Translations under genes and position numbers: made by a program | The notes under the pieces: generated by a model | Database searches by the model: none | Seen by the model: the letters and a program-made list of their open reading frames with translations, nothing else | Told to the model about the DNA's origin: nothing | Virus record (IMG/VR): IMGVR_UViG_3300035661_000056 | Location: 1-64,000 of that record | DNA from: a virus | DNA: 64,000 bases | Strand: one strand, 5' to 3' | In this document: piece by piece, positions 28,278 through 37,787 of the stretch | Layout: each line of letters starts with the position of its first letter | How positions within the stretch are numbered: position 1 is the first letter of the stretch

Positions 28278-30073
28278 TCTAACCTCGATATATTATGTTC
28301 TTTAATAACATTAATTTTTTCAATTAAGGGATGGCTAAATCCATGAGATACTAAGAAAGTATTCAAGTCAGTTTCTGCTAGTAGTACTTCGAGTAGTTTT
28401 TCTTTGCCTTCTGCATCCAGATTTTCTATTGTTTCGTCAAGAATAAGGAGATTCGTTCTGCTATTTGACAAAGCCTGCATGAGTTTCCTGATAGCTAGCA
28501 AAGTAGCTACATTAACTCTGGCACGCTCACCAGAAGACAAAGCAACGATATCTATATCCTTACCATTATCTGTAATGATAACATTTAATTTATCTGAACT
28601 TGAAATTTTGAAACTAAGCTGGAATCGCCCGTCTGCTAATACACTTAAGTATTCATTAGTTAATTGTTCTAGATCTTTAACCAAGCACTCTATTTTATAA
28701 GCAACTAGTCCTGTAGTACTAAAAGTTTTTACTAAAATATTTAAGTTAGTTAATTCAAATACCTTTAATAGAAGTTTTTCTGATAAACTAGCTAGATCAG
28801 ATTTCATTTCAACTAATTGTGATGAAATAACTCTAACTTTAGAGTTATGTTCTTCAATAAGTTTATTGTTTTTCCTAGTATTTGCAATAGCTAGTTCTAT
28901 CGTATCAATAGACCTTTTTAATGAGTTAATATTATTTTCTAATTCAGCTCTATCTATAGGAACGGCTGAAATATCATTAGACACCAATGAGTTATACTTT
29001 TCCCATTCCTGTACTCTCTTCTCATATTCTGAAAAAGCTTTATTAGCATGTTCTGCCTCATTTATATTAGATTCTAATTGTTTTAATTCTAGTTCTAATA
29101 GGGGTTTTGCTTGCTCGAAGGCTAAAATTCTATTAAACATTACAGAATTATCCATATCCTGCGAGCATGTAGGACACTTGATAGTTTTAGTTGAGGGTTT
29201 TTTACTTAATGTTGCCCCTTCCTTAAGCTCTACTTTAATAGCTGCAACACGACCAATCCATTCTTTTAGTAAAGGATAGTTTGGTTGACTATATGGTATA
29301 CTAATATCAATAGTGGCCAGAAATCTTTTATAAGTATTGTTCTGTGCAATTCTTTTATTAGTGCTATCAATATTTGCTAATTCATTTAATAGTAACACTA
29401 ATTTTTCTTTTAGGAGTGTTGGAGGATCTGCTTCTTTCTCTAGTTCCCTGAGTACTAAATCTTGATTAGAATACTTATCTAGCCAAGAATTAATAGTATC
29501 AATTTTAGCTTGAGTAGCATCTACTTGTTTTGACATATTCAAAACAAGCTCTTTAAATACCTCTAGAGCCCGAGTGTACTTACTAAGATTTAATAGTTCT
29601 ATTAGGAATTTCTTTCTAGCAGAATCCGTAGCAGTTAAAAACTCTAGAGATGATACACTACTTTGATATACAATCTGACTAAATGTTTTAGCATCAAACC
29701 CTAATATAGTTTCAATTTGCTTATACGTGCCTGTAGCAGTATGAGAACTTATATCTAAGCTACCACACATTAATTTAACTATACTAGTAGTATTTGTTCT
29801 AGTAGTACTTATAGTATAGGGTGTTCCATCTTTTTCAAACGTTAGCTCGATGGTATAGCTTTTAGCTTTTGTATACCTATTAAGAATATCTGATTTCTTA
29901 ATCTTTTTAGAGTTAGTATTAAAAAGAACTTCTTCAATAATTAAAGCTATTGAACTCTTACCAAATCCATTTTTCCCTACTAATTGTGTTAGATTATCTT
30001 TATCTAATCTAATATAATTATTTTCTCCATATGAGAATACATTGCTGAATTTTAGATTAGTAAATTTAATCAT
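28274..30073 (-). CDS. SbcC-like recombination nuclease ATPase subunit (T5 D13-like)
   Basis: A 599-residue SMC-type ATPase. Walker A is GKNGFGKSSIA (near residue 33), the coiled coils flank a zinc hook IKCPTCSQDM (near 294), and the C-terminal lobe has the signature LSSGERARVNVA (near 508) and Walker B NLLILDETIENLD (near 544). With the SbcD subunit it processes DNA ends and feeds recombination, as phage T4 gp46/47 and T5 D13/D12 do. It overlaps the SbcD stop by eight bases. Confidence 0.94.
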   Translation of the reverse strand: MIKFTNLKFSNVFSYGENNYIRLDKDNLTQLVGKNGFGKSSIALIIEEVLFNTNSKKIKKSDILNRYTKAKSYTIELTFEKDGTPYTISTTRTNTTSIVKLMCGSLDISSHTATGTYKQIETILGFDAKTFSQIVYQSSVSSLEFLTATDSARKKFLIELLNLSKYTRALEVFKELVLNMSKQVDATQAKIDTINSWLDKYSNQDLVLRELEKEADPPTLLKEKLVLLLNELANIDSTNKRIAQNNTYKRFLATIDISIPYSQPNYPLLKEWIGRVAAIKVELKEGATLSKKPSTKTIKCPTCSQDMDNSVMFNRILAFEQAKPLLELELKQLESNINEAEHANKAFSEYEKRVQEWEKYNSLVSNDISAVPIDRAELENNINSLKRSIDTIELAIANTRKNNKLIEEHNSKVRVISSQLVEMKSDLASLSEKLLLKVFELTNLNILVKTFSTTGLVAYKIECLVKDLEQLTNEYLSVLADGRFQLSFKISSSDKLNVIITDNGKDIDIVALSSGERARVNVATLLAIRKLMQALSNSRTNLLILDETIENLDAEGKEKLLEVLLAETDLNTFLVSHGFSHPLIEKINVIKEHNISRLE

Positions 30074-31019
30074 CTATTTTATTCATATTATTATTTAATA
30101 ACTGCAACACATTATCTACAGTTGCTTGTTCTAGATTTAGCACGTATAGTAAGTACTCTTGCACTTCTTCTTGAAGGCTCATAGTAGAGTCGAGAATAAG
30201 GGCTGTTTCTATGTCTCGTTTTACTACCTTTTTGTCAATTAGGTCATTATCTTCAATATTACCTAATTCAGACATATCACCCTCTACTTCATATACAATC
30301 CTATTATATCCATCTTCTGGCATTGGATCGCCTGCCTTAATTGTCTTACGAATTAGCTGGGGCAATTTGAGCTTAACCCATTCATGATTCATAGTATCAG
30401 TATCAAACATGATAATACCTGTATCAATCACTGAGCGATGAAAATTAGTAGTGATAGGACTTCCTGGGTATAGTATATTACGTTGACAGTTATCATATGA
30501 GTGAAGATCACCTGCAAGTACTACTTTCCATCTATCAAAAATAGTAAGATCAACCTCGGGCCTTACATGAGGTTCAATTGCTCCACGCACGTGGGTGAAT
30601 AGGATACTATTAGTAAACTCTACTGGAGTCTTTTCAAACTCTTTTAGTTTATTATATGGAATAATATCAAAAGTTTCATTACTAAAGTAATCATCAATAA
30701 CAGTTACTAACTTATTCAGTCTATTAGTAACTGCTCTTAAGTAACTAAAGAAGGTAGTATCTTTCTTTATAGATTCATGATTGCCTGGATAAATAATGGT
30801 TGGAATCTTGCAAGAAGTCACTAAATCATAATAAACTTCTAATTCTTCCATATTAGGCATCTTATCAAATATGTCCCCACCAATGATAAACATATCTGCA
30901 TCTTCTTGTAAAACGCTTAATTGACTAATAAGTTCTAAGCATCTATTCTTAGCCCAAATGGTAGGTATATTTTTAGCACCAAGTTTTATATGTAAATCTG
31001 CGGTAAATAGTATTTTCAT
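30066..31019 (-). CDS. SbcD-like nuclease subunit (T5 D12-like)
   Basis: About 317 residues from ATG 31019. It is a calcineurin-like phosphoesterase: LFTADLHIKLG (first metal site), GGDIFD, YPGNHES, and a downstream AGDLHSYD in place of the usual GH-x-H. It forms the nuclease half of SbcCD. A longer open frame begins at 31058, but its first 13 codons lie close to the promoter at 31049-31077, and MKILFTADLH is the family's normal beginning, so 31019 is preferred. Confidence 0.92.
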   Translation of the reverse strand: MKILFTADLHIKLGAKNIPTIWAKNRCLELISQLSVLQEDADMFIIGGDIFDKMPNMEELEVYYDLVTSCKIPTIIYPGNHESIKKDTTFFSYLRAVTNRLNKLVTVIDDYFSNETFDIIPYNKLKEFEKTPVEFTNSILFTHVRGAIEPHVRPEVDLTIFDRWKVVLAGDLHSYDNCQRNILYPGSPITTNFHRSVIDTGIIMFDTDTMNHEWVKLKLPQLIRKTIKAGDPMPEDGYNRIVYEVEGDMSELGNIEDNDLIDKKVVKRDIETALILDSTMSLQEEVQEYLLYVLNLEQATVDNVLQLLNNNMNKIDD

Positions 31020-31048
31020 TTCCACTATTCCTTGATGTGTTCTAACTT

Positions 31049-31077
31049 GTAATAGCACAAGGACTGTATAGCGTCAA
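31049..31077 (-). promoter_or_regulatory. Promoter for the SbcD-SbcC operon
   Basis: On the minus strand TTGACG (31072-31077) and TATTAC (31049-31054) are 17 bases apart, just after the terminator of the upstream gene. Start of transcription near 31042. Confidence 0.6.
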
Positions 31078-31097
31078 ACTTATTCATATTTATAAGA

Positions 31098-31136
31098 TAA
31101 AAAGCCGCCAGAAATTTTAGCTTCTGGCGGCTATTT
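31098..31136 (-). terminator. Terminator after the ssDNA-binding protein gene
   Basis: Arms AGCCGCCAGAA (31103-31113) and TTCTGGCGGCT (31122-31132) are perfect eleven-base complements, flanked by A and T tracts on either side. It starts right after the stop at 31137. Confidence 0.88.
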
Positions 31137-31784
31137 TTAGTTGAGCTCGTTTACAGCCTCTTTGTCAATACCATCGGCATGTACTTCTTCATCATCTCCG
31201 CCTTTAGCAAGCCGCTCTAGTAAAGCAGTAATTTCAGCGGTTGTAGGACGAGGAATCTTTTCGTCGATAGACATAGCGGCATCAGCAGCTGCACGTTCCG
31301 TAGCAGTCAGGGGACGTTTTTTAAGTTTAAGCTGGCTAAGAGTATACTCCACATTAAAGGCTAGAGCACCAGTTTTAGCGCGCCTAAATACAATATCAAA
31401 CCCTTCGTCATAATCAGTTGGGTCAAGTCCAAGGTCTTCTGCAGCAGAAAGAATTTGCTCAAATAATTTTTTCTTTAAATTTAGTACTTTAACTTTACCA
31501 TCTTTAGGGTCAATACAATTGACTGCATAAGCCCACGAGCACTTTAAGTCTGGGTAAAAGTCTTGCACCACATCTTGTACCTTATTATTAAATTTTTCTT
31601 CTTCTCTTGAGAAAGCCAAGCACTCTACAGGAATTTGCTTATCATTAGTTCCTTTTACCCAGTAAACATAACGTGGAAGAATTCCTCCTACCATACGTAC
31701 TGTATTTTCACCGTCTACATAGGTATATGCCTCATGAGAATTCTTTACTGCTTTACCTTTTGTGTTTTTGAAATTTAAAGCCAT
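31137..31784 (-). CDS. Probable single-stranded DNA-binding protein
   Basis: A 215-residue protein with a beta-rich core (residues 25-155, LPRYVYWVKGTNDKQIPVE and WAYAVNCIDPKDGKVKVLNL) and a long, acidic C-terminal tail (GGDDEEVHADGIDKEAVNEL). The GKV.VL..KK.LFEQI and GFDIVFRR segments recall the OB-fold plan of T4 gp32, but no zinc-binding residues are seen. Place in the replication cluster and the acidic tail fit an SSB that recruits partners. It has its own strong terminator, so it may be expressed at a high level. The function is an inference. Confidence 0.6.
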   Translation of the reverse strand: MALNFKNTKGKAVKNSHEAYTYVDGENTVRMVGGILPRYVYWVKGTNDKQIPVECLAFSREEEKFNNKVQDVVQDFYPDLKCSWAYAVNCIDPKDGKVKVLNLKKKLFEQILSAAEDLGLDPTDYDEGFDIVFRRAKTGALAFNVEYTLSQLKLKKRPLTATERAAADAAMSIDEKIPRPTTAEITALLERLAKGGDDEEVHADGIDKEAVNELN

Positions 31785-31786
31785 TG

Positions 31787-32167
31787 TTATCTTTCGTATT
31801 TAAAGTTGATTTCTGTTGGTGTTATTTCTAACAGCGGGTTATATTTTATTGCTGAATGGTTAAGATCAGGATAAAATGATATTTGCAATGCTTTATACTT
31901 ATACATTTTATATAGTAAGTAATCGCGCTTTGCAGCGAGTTTTAGATATTGTACTTTATATATTATATCAGTATTTTTATCTAATAGAAAATCCCTAGGA
32001 TTAAGTAAAAACGAATGCCCGACTAGAGGAACTCTGGATGGGGGGTATTTATCATATTTACTAGGAATTGTTTTTCCGTTGTAATGATGCAGTAATAAAG
32101 CCAATAATTTGTTATTATCTGTGCCAGCCTGCTCCTCTAAGATTTGTTGTGAAAAAAATAAAGTCAT
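31787..32167 (-). CDS. Conserved-looking hypothetical protein
   Basis: About 126 residues from the ATG at 32167 (MTLFFSQQILEEQAGTDNNK). The longer open frame to 32215 would start inside the promoter at 32187-32215, so I reject it. It includes HHYNGKTIPSKYDKYPPSRVP and a repeated Tyr-Lys-rich stretch, and may be a DNA-associated protein given the location between SSB and helicase. No family recognised. Confidence 0.65.
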   Translation of the reverse strand: MTLFFSQQILEEQAGTDNNKLLALLLHHYNGKTIPSKYDKYPPSRVPLVGHSFLLNPRDFLLDKNTDIIYKVQYLKLAAKRDYLLYKMYKYKALQISFYPDLNHSAIKYNPLLEITPTEINFKYER

Positions 32168-32186
32168 AGTTTTCTTTTGAATAATA

Positions 32187-32215
32187 ATTATACCATAAAG
32201 GAAATGTCTGCGCAA
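32187..32215 (-). promoter_or_regulatory. Minus-strand promoter (ACTTG family)
   Basis: TTGCGC (32210-32215) and TATAAT (32187-32192) 17 bases apart, with TGG before the -10 as an extended element. It drives 31787-32167 and the SSB gene. Confidence 0.8.
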
Positions 32216-32216
32216 G

Positions 32217-32354
32217 TTAAAAATTAATTATCTTTTTTATCCATTGCTTTCTTTCACCCCAAGCCAAAAGAATAGCTATAATCATGAGTAGTATTACTGT
32301 AAATACAGTTAAGGGTGCAGGAACTATATACATAGCACTAGATAGTGTGAACAT
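32217..32354 (-). CDS. Small membrane protein
   Basis: A 45-residue protein with one hydrophobic helix (LTVFTVILLMIIAILLAW, residues 15-32) and a basic C-terminus (GERKQWIKKIINF). A GAAAGG site lies seven bases before the ATG. It begins 12 bases after the helicase stop and its end overlaps the next promoter. Likely a host-membrane-directed early protein; function unknown. Confidence 0.65.
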   Translation of the reverse strand: MFTLSSAMYIVPAPLTVFTVILLMIIAILLAWGERKQWIKKIINF

Positions 32355-32365
32355 ATATTAACCTT

Positions 32366-33655
32366 TCATTCAATTTTCCACCCTTTACGTTGATAAAATC
32401 CTAGACGTAAATTATTTTGGCGTTTATCACTAGGACTATTGAAGTTCATGTCTATAACTAAAGGGTCCAGTTTATTAGGGTGATTACGCATGATACGTCC
32501 AATGATCTGTTCTAGTAAAGAGTCATTAGCCATTGGCGCAGCTAAAATGACACAACTAAGAATGTTTACTGAGATACCTTCTGAGAAGATTTGTCTGGAG
32601 CCAGCAATGCAGCTCTTTTCACCGTCTTCGATTTGTCGTTTGAGTTCTGCTCTTTGTTCAAAGGTTGTTTCGCCAACAATGCACACACATTCTTCACCAA
32701 TTAGTTCTCCTACTTTTTGTAAAAATTCTACACGGTCTGCAATGATTAGAACTTTATGCCCCTCAGCAATTTCTTTAGCCGCAATTACTGCGATCAGTTC
32801 CTGGTAGTCTGGATCATATAAAAGCTTATTAATCTTAATAGCCCAAGGGTCTCCTTCGGATAAACCTACTCCAGTTTTTATTATTCGTACTCTTGGTACC
32901 ATTGTATTTTCTTGAGGGGGTTGGTATAGTGTTAATCCGAAAAAGTCTTTAAATAGGATGTGCTTACCATCTTTTCTATTCATAGTACCTGAAAGGCCTA
33001 TTTTATATCTGGAATACATTCCATCTAGGAAAGTACTAAAAGTAATGGCAGTAATATGGTGACACTCATCTACTATAACAGTACCAAACTCTTTAGCAAT
33101 ACTTGGAAGTTCTTTAGTAAGTGTCTGTATATTTCCGATAGTAATAACATGATCTATATCAAAACGACCGCTACCAATAATACCGACATCCATTCCATAT
33201 AACTTCTCTACTTCTTCAATCCATTGATCTCGAAGCATTGTATTATGACATACTATTAAGGTTTTCTGACCTAATTTTCTAGCTACATGTAGTGCTAGAA
33301 AAGTTTTACCAAATCCTACCATAGCATTAATGAAGCAGTTATCTTTAATATCATTATATATAGTTATTTGAGTGTCCCTAAGTGGCAATTTAGGGTCAGG
33401 GTAGGGATATTCTTCTTGAATACGCTTATCTACTATCTCATAGTCTTTTGGAATAAGATCAACTCTGCCAATAGGTATAGCTATTGCACCTCTAGATAAT
33501 AACTTATAATTCTTAACTATTTCAAATTGAGAAAAGCGTGTTAATCCAGGACGAGGTGGTTTCTTAATTTTATAAGTTAAGGTCTTTTTAAGTTGCTCTA
33601 GTAGTTCCGGAGTAGTGTCTAAATATATTCTATTACTAAGAACTGCTTTAGTCAT
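32366..33655 (-). CDS. SF2 DNA helicase (T5 D10-like, UvsW-type)
   Basis: About 429 residues from ATG 33655. Motif I is GFGKTFLA, motif II DECHH, motif III GLSGTMNRKDG, and motifs IV-VI include VLIIADRVEFLQK, SRQIFSEGISV and EQIIGRIMRN. It should remodel branched DNA in recombination and origin-to-recombination switching. The open frame extends to 33784, but those 43 codons overlap a separate 54-residue gene in another frame, and the MTKAVLSNR start overlaps its stop by eight bases, so I take 33655. Confidence 0.92.
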   Translation of the reverse strand: MTKAVLSNRIYLDTTPELLEQLKKTLTYKIKKPPRPGLTRFSQFEIVKNYKLLSRGAIAIPIGRVDLIPKDYEIVDKRIQEEYPYPDPKLPLRDTQITIYNDIKDNCFINAMVGFGKTFLALHVARKLGQKTLIVCHNTMLRDQWIEEVEKLYGMDVGIIGSGRFDIDHVITIGNIQTLTKELPSIAKEFGTVIVDECHHITAITFSTFLDGMYSRYKIGLSGTMNRKDGKHILFKDFFGLTLYQPPQENTMVPRVRIIKTGVGLSEGDPWAIKINKLLYDPDYQELIAVIAAKEIAEGHKVLIIADRVEFLQKVGELIGEECVCIVGETTFEQRAELKRQIEDGEKSCIAGSRQIFSEGISVNILSCVILAAPMANDSLLEQIIGRIMRNHPNKLDPLVIDMNFNSPSDKRQNNLRLGFYQRKGWKIE

Positions 33656-33812
33656 ACTCTTTACCAAATAAACAATATACTTCAAACCACTTCCAGTTGA
33701 GATCATTGTTTTTGAAGTATACCTGATGCGGGTTTTCTTTAAACGTAACTTTCCACGGACTAATTTGTAGATGCCTTGTACCAAATCTTATATTAAACCA
33801 TAAATTACTCAT
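33648..33812 (-). CDS. Small aromatic-rich protein between polymerase and helicase
   Basis: A 54-residue protein (MSNLWFNIRFGTRHLQISPW...) rich in Trp, Phe and Tyr. It begins with an ATGA overlap with the stop of the upstream gene (33809) and its stop overlaps the helicase start by eight bases. The overlaps on both sides and the composition make it a real gene rather than a chance frame. Possibly a small DNA- or protein-binding factor; unknown family. Confidence 0.7.
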   Translation of the reverse strand: MSNLWFNIRFGTRHLQISPWKVTFKENPHQVYFKNNDLNWKWFEVYCLFGKEYD

Positions 33813-34372
33813 AATTTTCTTCGTGTATCTTTAGGTAGTTCTGAATATAGCCCGTATAATATGTTAGCCATACCCATATGTAGTATTCCTGCGTATCTAA
33901 CAGATTCATCGGGCATTATTAATGTTTTAAATCTACTAGGTATTCCTTTTACATCAATTATTGCACCACCCGTACTAATAGGAAATATATTATTTATAGG
34001 ATAAAACCTTAGTTTTGCTGAAGTACTTTTTTTATACTTAAATAGTTTACCATTACTATCAATAAAGTAAGTACTGGAAGTACTTACTTTAATTAAATCT
34101 CCAAGAAAGAAAATAGCATTATGTAATCTATAAAGACTACCTCCTTCTTTTAAGATTTGGAGACGTCTAGAGGCTAAGGATGCTCCAGGTAGATTAGTAT
34201 CATCAACGATCTGTAACTTACCCTTTAGTTCCCCGCCTCTTTCCGATTCACTATAATAGTATAGTATTCCGTCTTCTTTATTAGGCTTATCCGGTAGTTT
34301 GAATACGGGATAGCTTATTTCCTGTAATGTTGTAGTATTCGTCAAAGTGTCCAAAAGAGTAGTCCTTTCCAA
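33809..34372 (-). CDS. Hypothetical replication-cluster protein
   Basis: Up to 187 residues. There is no ATG near the 5' end: TTG at 34372 or TTG at 34354 (AAGGA nine bases upstream) are possible, so its N-terminus overlaps the end of the polymerase gene by about 70-85 bases. Sequence includes YYYSESERGGELKGKL, a Leu/Ile-rich centre and RYAGILHMGMANILYGLYSELP near the end. Mixed alpha/beta, no motif that I recognise. It lies between the T5 D9 (polymerase) and D10 (helicase) equivalents. Confidence 0.6.
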   Translation of the reverse strand: MERTTLLDTLTNTTTLQEISYPVFKLPDKPNKEDGILYYYSESERGGELKGKLQIVDDTNLPGASLASRRLQILKEGGSLYRLHNAIFFLGDLIKVSTSSTYFIDSNGKLFKYKKSTSAKLRFYPINNIFPISTGGAIIDVKGIPSRFKTLIMPDESVRYAGILHMGMANILYGLYSELPKDTRRKL

Positions 34373-34866
34373 TTTCTTGATCTACTCCAATAGGAGCCCC
34401 TATAATAGAACAACCACGATCTTTCTGAGTATTACGCTTTAGAATTTCGCAATACTCCTCTACGTGTTCTTCTTTTACTAATGCTACAATGGAGTCATGG
34501 ACTAACATAAATATTTCCGCACATAATCCCTTTTGTTTAATTTCATTAGCTGTATCAATAGCAGCTAATAAATTTACATCAGAAGCAATTGATTGCACTT
34601 CTGAGTTAATACCCGATCTAACCTCATGTGCAGCAATTCCAGCATCACTACTAAAAACATTAATAAGACGACGTTTACGACCAAAGAAGCTATAGGTGTA
34701 ACCATTGGCACGAATGAATTCTTCTCTAGTTTTAAGCCAATTTTTAAGTTTAGAGAACTTTGTAAAGTAGGCTTTAATATCTTCTTTTGCGCGATCAACT
34801 CCGTAGTACTCTTTAGTTGCTTTACTAACTGTATCCGAAACTTTTTGCGGACCTGAGCCATATAAA
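34287..34866 (-). CDS. DNA polymerase (family A), exon 2
   Basis: Begins at 34866 inside the codon for Ile of motif B and continues LYGSGPQ. It includes FFGRKRRLINV, the thumb-to-palm connection AGIAAHEVRSGINSEVQSIASDVN, and motif C as FMLVHDSIVALV (HDS in place of the common HDE). Exon 1 and exon 2 add up to 2295 bases, exactly 765 codons. A separate ATG start at 34598 would make a fragment only and is not the real start. Confidence 0.9.
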
Positions 34867-35215
34867 CATCTTAATCCATTATTACTAATGGGATGGACTA
34901 TACCTTTATCTCTTTTCTACTATGTAATTAATTTCCATATAACCCCTCTTTATTTAAAGAAGGGAGAGATACTCGCCGTGTTATACCTCTCCCAAAAATA
35001 TTATGGTATAGGTACACCTTAACCATAAGATTATCAAGAGTATTTTTGGTATCCCAGACAACTTCCGTTCTGGAAGTTCTGTGAGTCTCTGAACCATTTG
35101 AAGGCATTCCTGCCAACTCTGGCTGCTGATTGACCTTAACTTAATAGTAGGCGTTCCAGCAATTGAGCGAGTTATTTTTCTAGTCGTCGCCGACTAGTGG
35201 GACCTTTATAGGTTA
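34867..35215 (-). mobile_element. Group I intron in the DNA polymerase gene, no endonuclease
   Basis: 349 bases. On the minus strand: P (AATTGCTGGAAC, 35154-35165), Q (AATCAGCAGCC, 35121-35131), R (GTTCAGAGACTC, 35084-35095) and S (AAGGTATAGTCC, 34895-34906), with GACT/AGTC pairing for P7. The exon end GGGAT pairs with GTCCC in the intron, U-G at the splice site, and the intron ends in G (34867). Splicing restores SFGI-LYGSG. The only open frame inside (34928-35116) shows no endonuclease motif. Confidence 0.88.
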
Positions 35216-36930
35216 ATCCCGAATGAAATTGCTTTAGCACTTTGTCTCATTGAACCATATAGCCGCTTAACATCAGCTACTTCGCACGGAAGATCAAATA
35301 CCATTTTAGCAATAGTTGAGTGAAAATCGCCATGAGATTTAAATACCTCTTGTAGATTTTTATCTCCACTTAGTACTGCAGCATAGTGCATTTCTGCAGT
35401 TTGTAAGTCCTGAGATACGATTACATATCCATCGGGAGCATAAATACACCCTTTAATGATGGGATTATCTCTTGGAATTTGTTGCGCATTAAACTTTCCA
35501 CTACTAGATAAACGACCGCTAGTAGTAAAAATGAGATTAAAATTAGTACGTATACGTCCATCTCTATCTAATTCTGGTAAAATCTTACTAATGTAAGTAT
35601 TTTTAATTTTTCCTAGCTGTCTAACTTTTAGAATAGAAGCAGGAAGCGGGTGAAACTCGCTCAATTGTTCGAGTACCTCGGCATCCGTGCTAATTGCACC
35701 AGTAGCTGTCTTTTTACCGGTAGGGTCAAGTTTAACATAGTCAAATAATACTTTTCGTAGTTGTATTACAGAGTTTGGATTGAATATGATATTATCATCT
35801 TTTTCAAACTGCTTTACTTCTTCGTACTTGTATACTTCTTTTTTAGCTTCTTCAATCTCACGATCTAAGTATTCTTTCGCTAAAGTCATACGCTCTTTAC
35901 TAATAGGAATACCTACTTCTTCCATATCCATTAGAAATAAAGTTCCAGGAATTAAAAGAGTATTGTATACATTTAGTAACTTTTTATTATTTTGTACCAA
36001 ATCCCAAAATTTAGGGAATATAGTAATTGTTACTGCAGCATCAATCGCAGCATACACGCAAATAATATCAAAAGGAATAAGATCATATGTAAAATCATCA
36101 ACCAATATATTATTCTTAGTACAGTATGCGCTTTTAAATTCTTCTAGTGCTGCGTCATAATCGCCATAGTCAGTATATTTTATAGCTAAAAATTTAAGAC
36201 TATGACTCTCATTTTCATCTAATACATAGTGTAATAGCATTGTATCGTGTACTCTAGACCTGTCAAACCGAAGATTTGTATGATACTCAATCATTTTCAT
36301 GTCAAACTTCAAGTTATGGAAGACGATATGATAAGTATCTATAATACTCTGTAGAAGCTGCATACATTCTTCGTCTAGACAATCTGTGCTAATATAAGCA
36401 CCATGTTTAGGTTTATACGCAATAGAGATACCTAAGATATATCCATCTCGTGGATATAGACAAGTAGTTTCAGTATCTATTGCTACAAATCCTTGTGCAT
36501 TCTGCAGCACTTCTTCTAGAAACTCTTTGGCTTGCTGAGTTTCTATAATACCGACATAGTGTCCGTCTAGTTTAGTAGGTTTTAGTTCTCCAGATACAAA
36601 TTTATGTATCATTGAGCATGCCCTATCAAAATCGGCTTTACCTTCTGGTTTAAATACTAAAGCAGCGGGATTACTAATACAGATGAATTTATCGTTTACG
36701 ATCTGACCCGCCATATTAGTAATACTAGTAATCTTAGCATATTCTTTTGCAGCCTCACTACCTACTAGAATTACTAGATCAAATTCACTATGGTCAAACT
36801 CTAGATCAACATCCCTTTTTAGCAATTTAGTGATAGGAATTGAACTCATATGAAATACTTCAAACTCGAATTTAAAGTATTTACTATATACAGTCTTGCT
36901 AGGGCATTTATCAATTAGGGCTATTTTCAT
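35216..36930 (-). CDS. DNA polymerase (family A, T5 D9-like), exon 1
   Basis: First 571 codons plus two bases. The 3'-5' exonuclease domain starts near residue 145 (FVAIDTETT, ExoI), with HNLKFDMKM (ExoII) and YAAIDAAVT (ExoIII-like) further on. Polymerase motifs: TSGRLSSSGKFNAQQIP, VIVSQDLQTAEMHYAAVLSG (motif A) and RQSAKAISFGI (motif B), at which the intron sits. This is the replicative polymerase of T5-like phages. The ATG overlaps the primase stop by four bases. Unspliced RNA would end four codons into the intron. Confidence 0.94.
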
Positions 36931-37787
36931 TTAATATACTCAATTATTTCATTTATATCATCTTGAGTTGATTCACCAGGGTCAGAGCCATCTGCTACGT
37001 TAATAATGTCTACTTCAAAGCCTGCCGCTTCGATTAGTGGAACAAGTTTATCTCTCGCCTCTCTGCCTGGGTCATCTCCATCATACATGATATATACTTT
37101 CGATACCCCTGCTGCTTTATATGGTAATAGCTTTTCAGCAGTATTATTAAATAGACCACTAGTGCCGAAGGTACAGACTACATTTTTCAATCCCTTATCC
37201 CATAGATTAAGCATATCAAATATACCTTCTACTATAATAATACAGTGCTGCTTTTCTTGGAATTTAGTAGGATATAGAGATAATTCACAATGTGTAGGAT
37301 AAGTCTTGTATCTTGGGTTTCCGTTAGAATTTAGATGCCTACCAACATAGGCTGTAACTTTATTACGAACATCTCTAATTGGAAAAATAATACGGTCTAC
37401 TAACTCAGGTACTTTATCTGTAATAAAAGCGCCAAATTCTTTTAGGGTTTGAGAACTAATATTACGGTGTACTCCATTAAACGGCCTTGCTCCATCTAAT
37501 GGCTTTAATCCATTAGTATTTACACTAAGTACTCGTAGCTTTTCTTTAATTTTAGAAACACGAATAGACGCATTATTAGATAACTCACCATAGTGCTTAA
37601 ATAGGTTAAATTTAAACCCACAAGCAAAACAATGAGCAACTCCAGTAATTCGGTCAATTCTAAAACTTGGATTAGTATCTGTATGTTCAGGGTTAAAACA
37701 TTTTGTTACATAATCTTTGCCTGATAGTGTATATGGTATATTATGACTTACTAATAGTTCTACTACTGTTTTATTGCTCATATACAT
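36927..37787 (-). CDS. DNA primase (CHC2 zinc finger and TOPRIM)
   Basis: A 286-residue primase. The zinc-binding module is near residues 27-57 (KCFNPEHTDTNPSF, then HCFACGFK), followed by the TOPRIM domain with IIIVEGIFDML (near 190) and YIMYDGDDPGREARDKL (near 235). It makes RNA primers for the DnaB-like helicase encoded two genes upstream. Either the ATG at 37787 or at 37781 may be used; both overlap the end of the small upstream gene. Confidence 0.93.
   Translation of the reverse strand: MYMSNKTVVELLVSHNIPYTLSGKDYVTKCFNPEHTDTNPSFRIDRITGVAHCFACGFKFNLFKHYGELSNNASIRVSKIKEKLRVLSVNTNGLKPLDGARPFNGVHRNISSQTLKEFGAFITDKVPELVDRIIFPIRDVRNKVTAYVGRHLNSNGNPRYKTYPTHCELSLYPTKFQEKQHCIIIVEGIFDMLNLWDKGLKNVVCTFGTSGLFNNTAEKLLPYKAAGVSKVYIMYDGDDPGREARDKLVPLIEAAGFEVDIINVADGSDPGESTQDDINEIIEYIK

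Noticed and set aside
34598-34695. Separate gene start at 34598 for the polymerase C-terminal part
   Set aside because: Joining exon 2 from 34866 with exon 1 gives exactly 765 codons and intact motif B, so this ATG is internal.
34928-35116. 62-codon frame in the polymerase intron
   Set aside because: It has no endonuclease motif and lies over the P-Q-R core of the intron.
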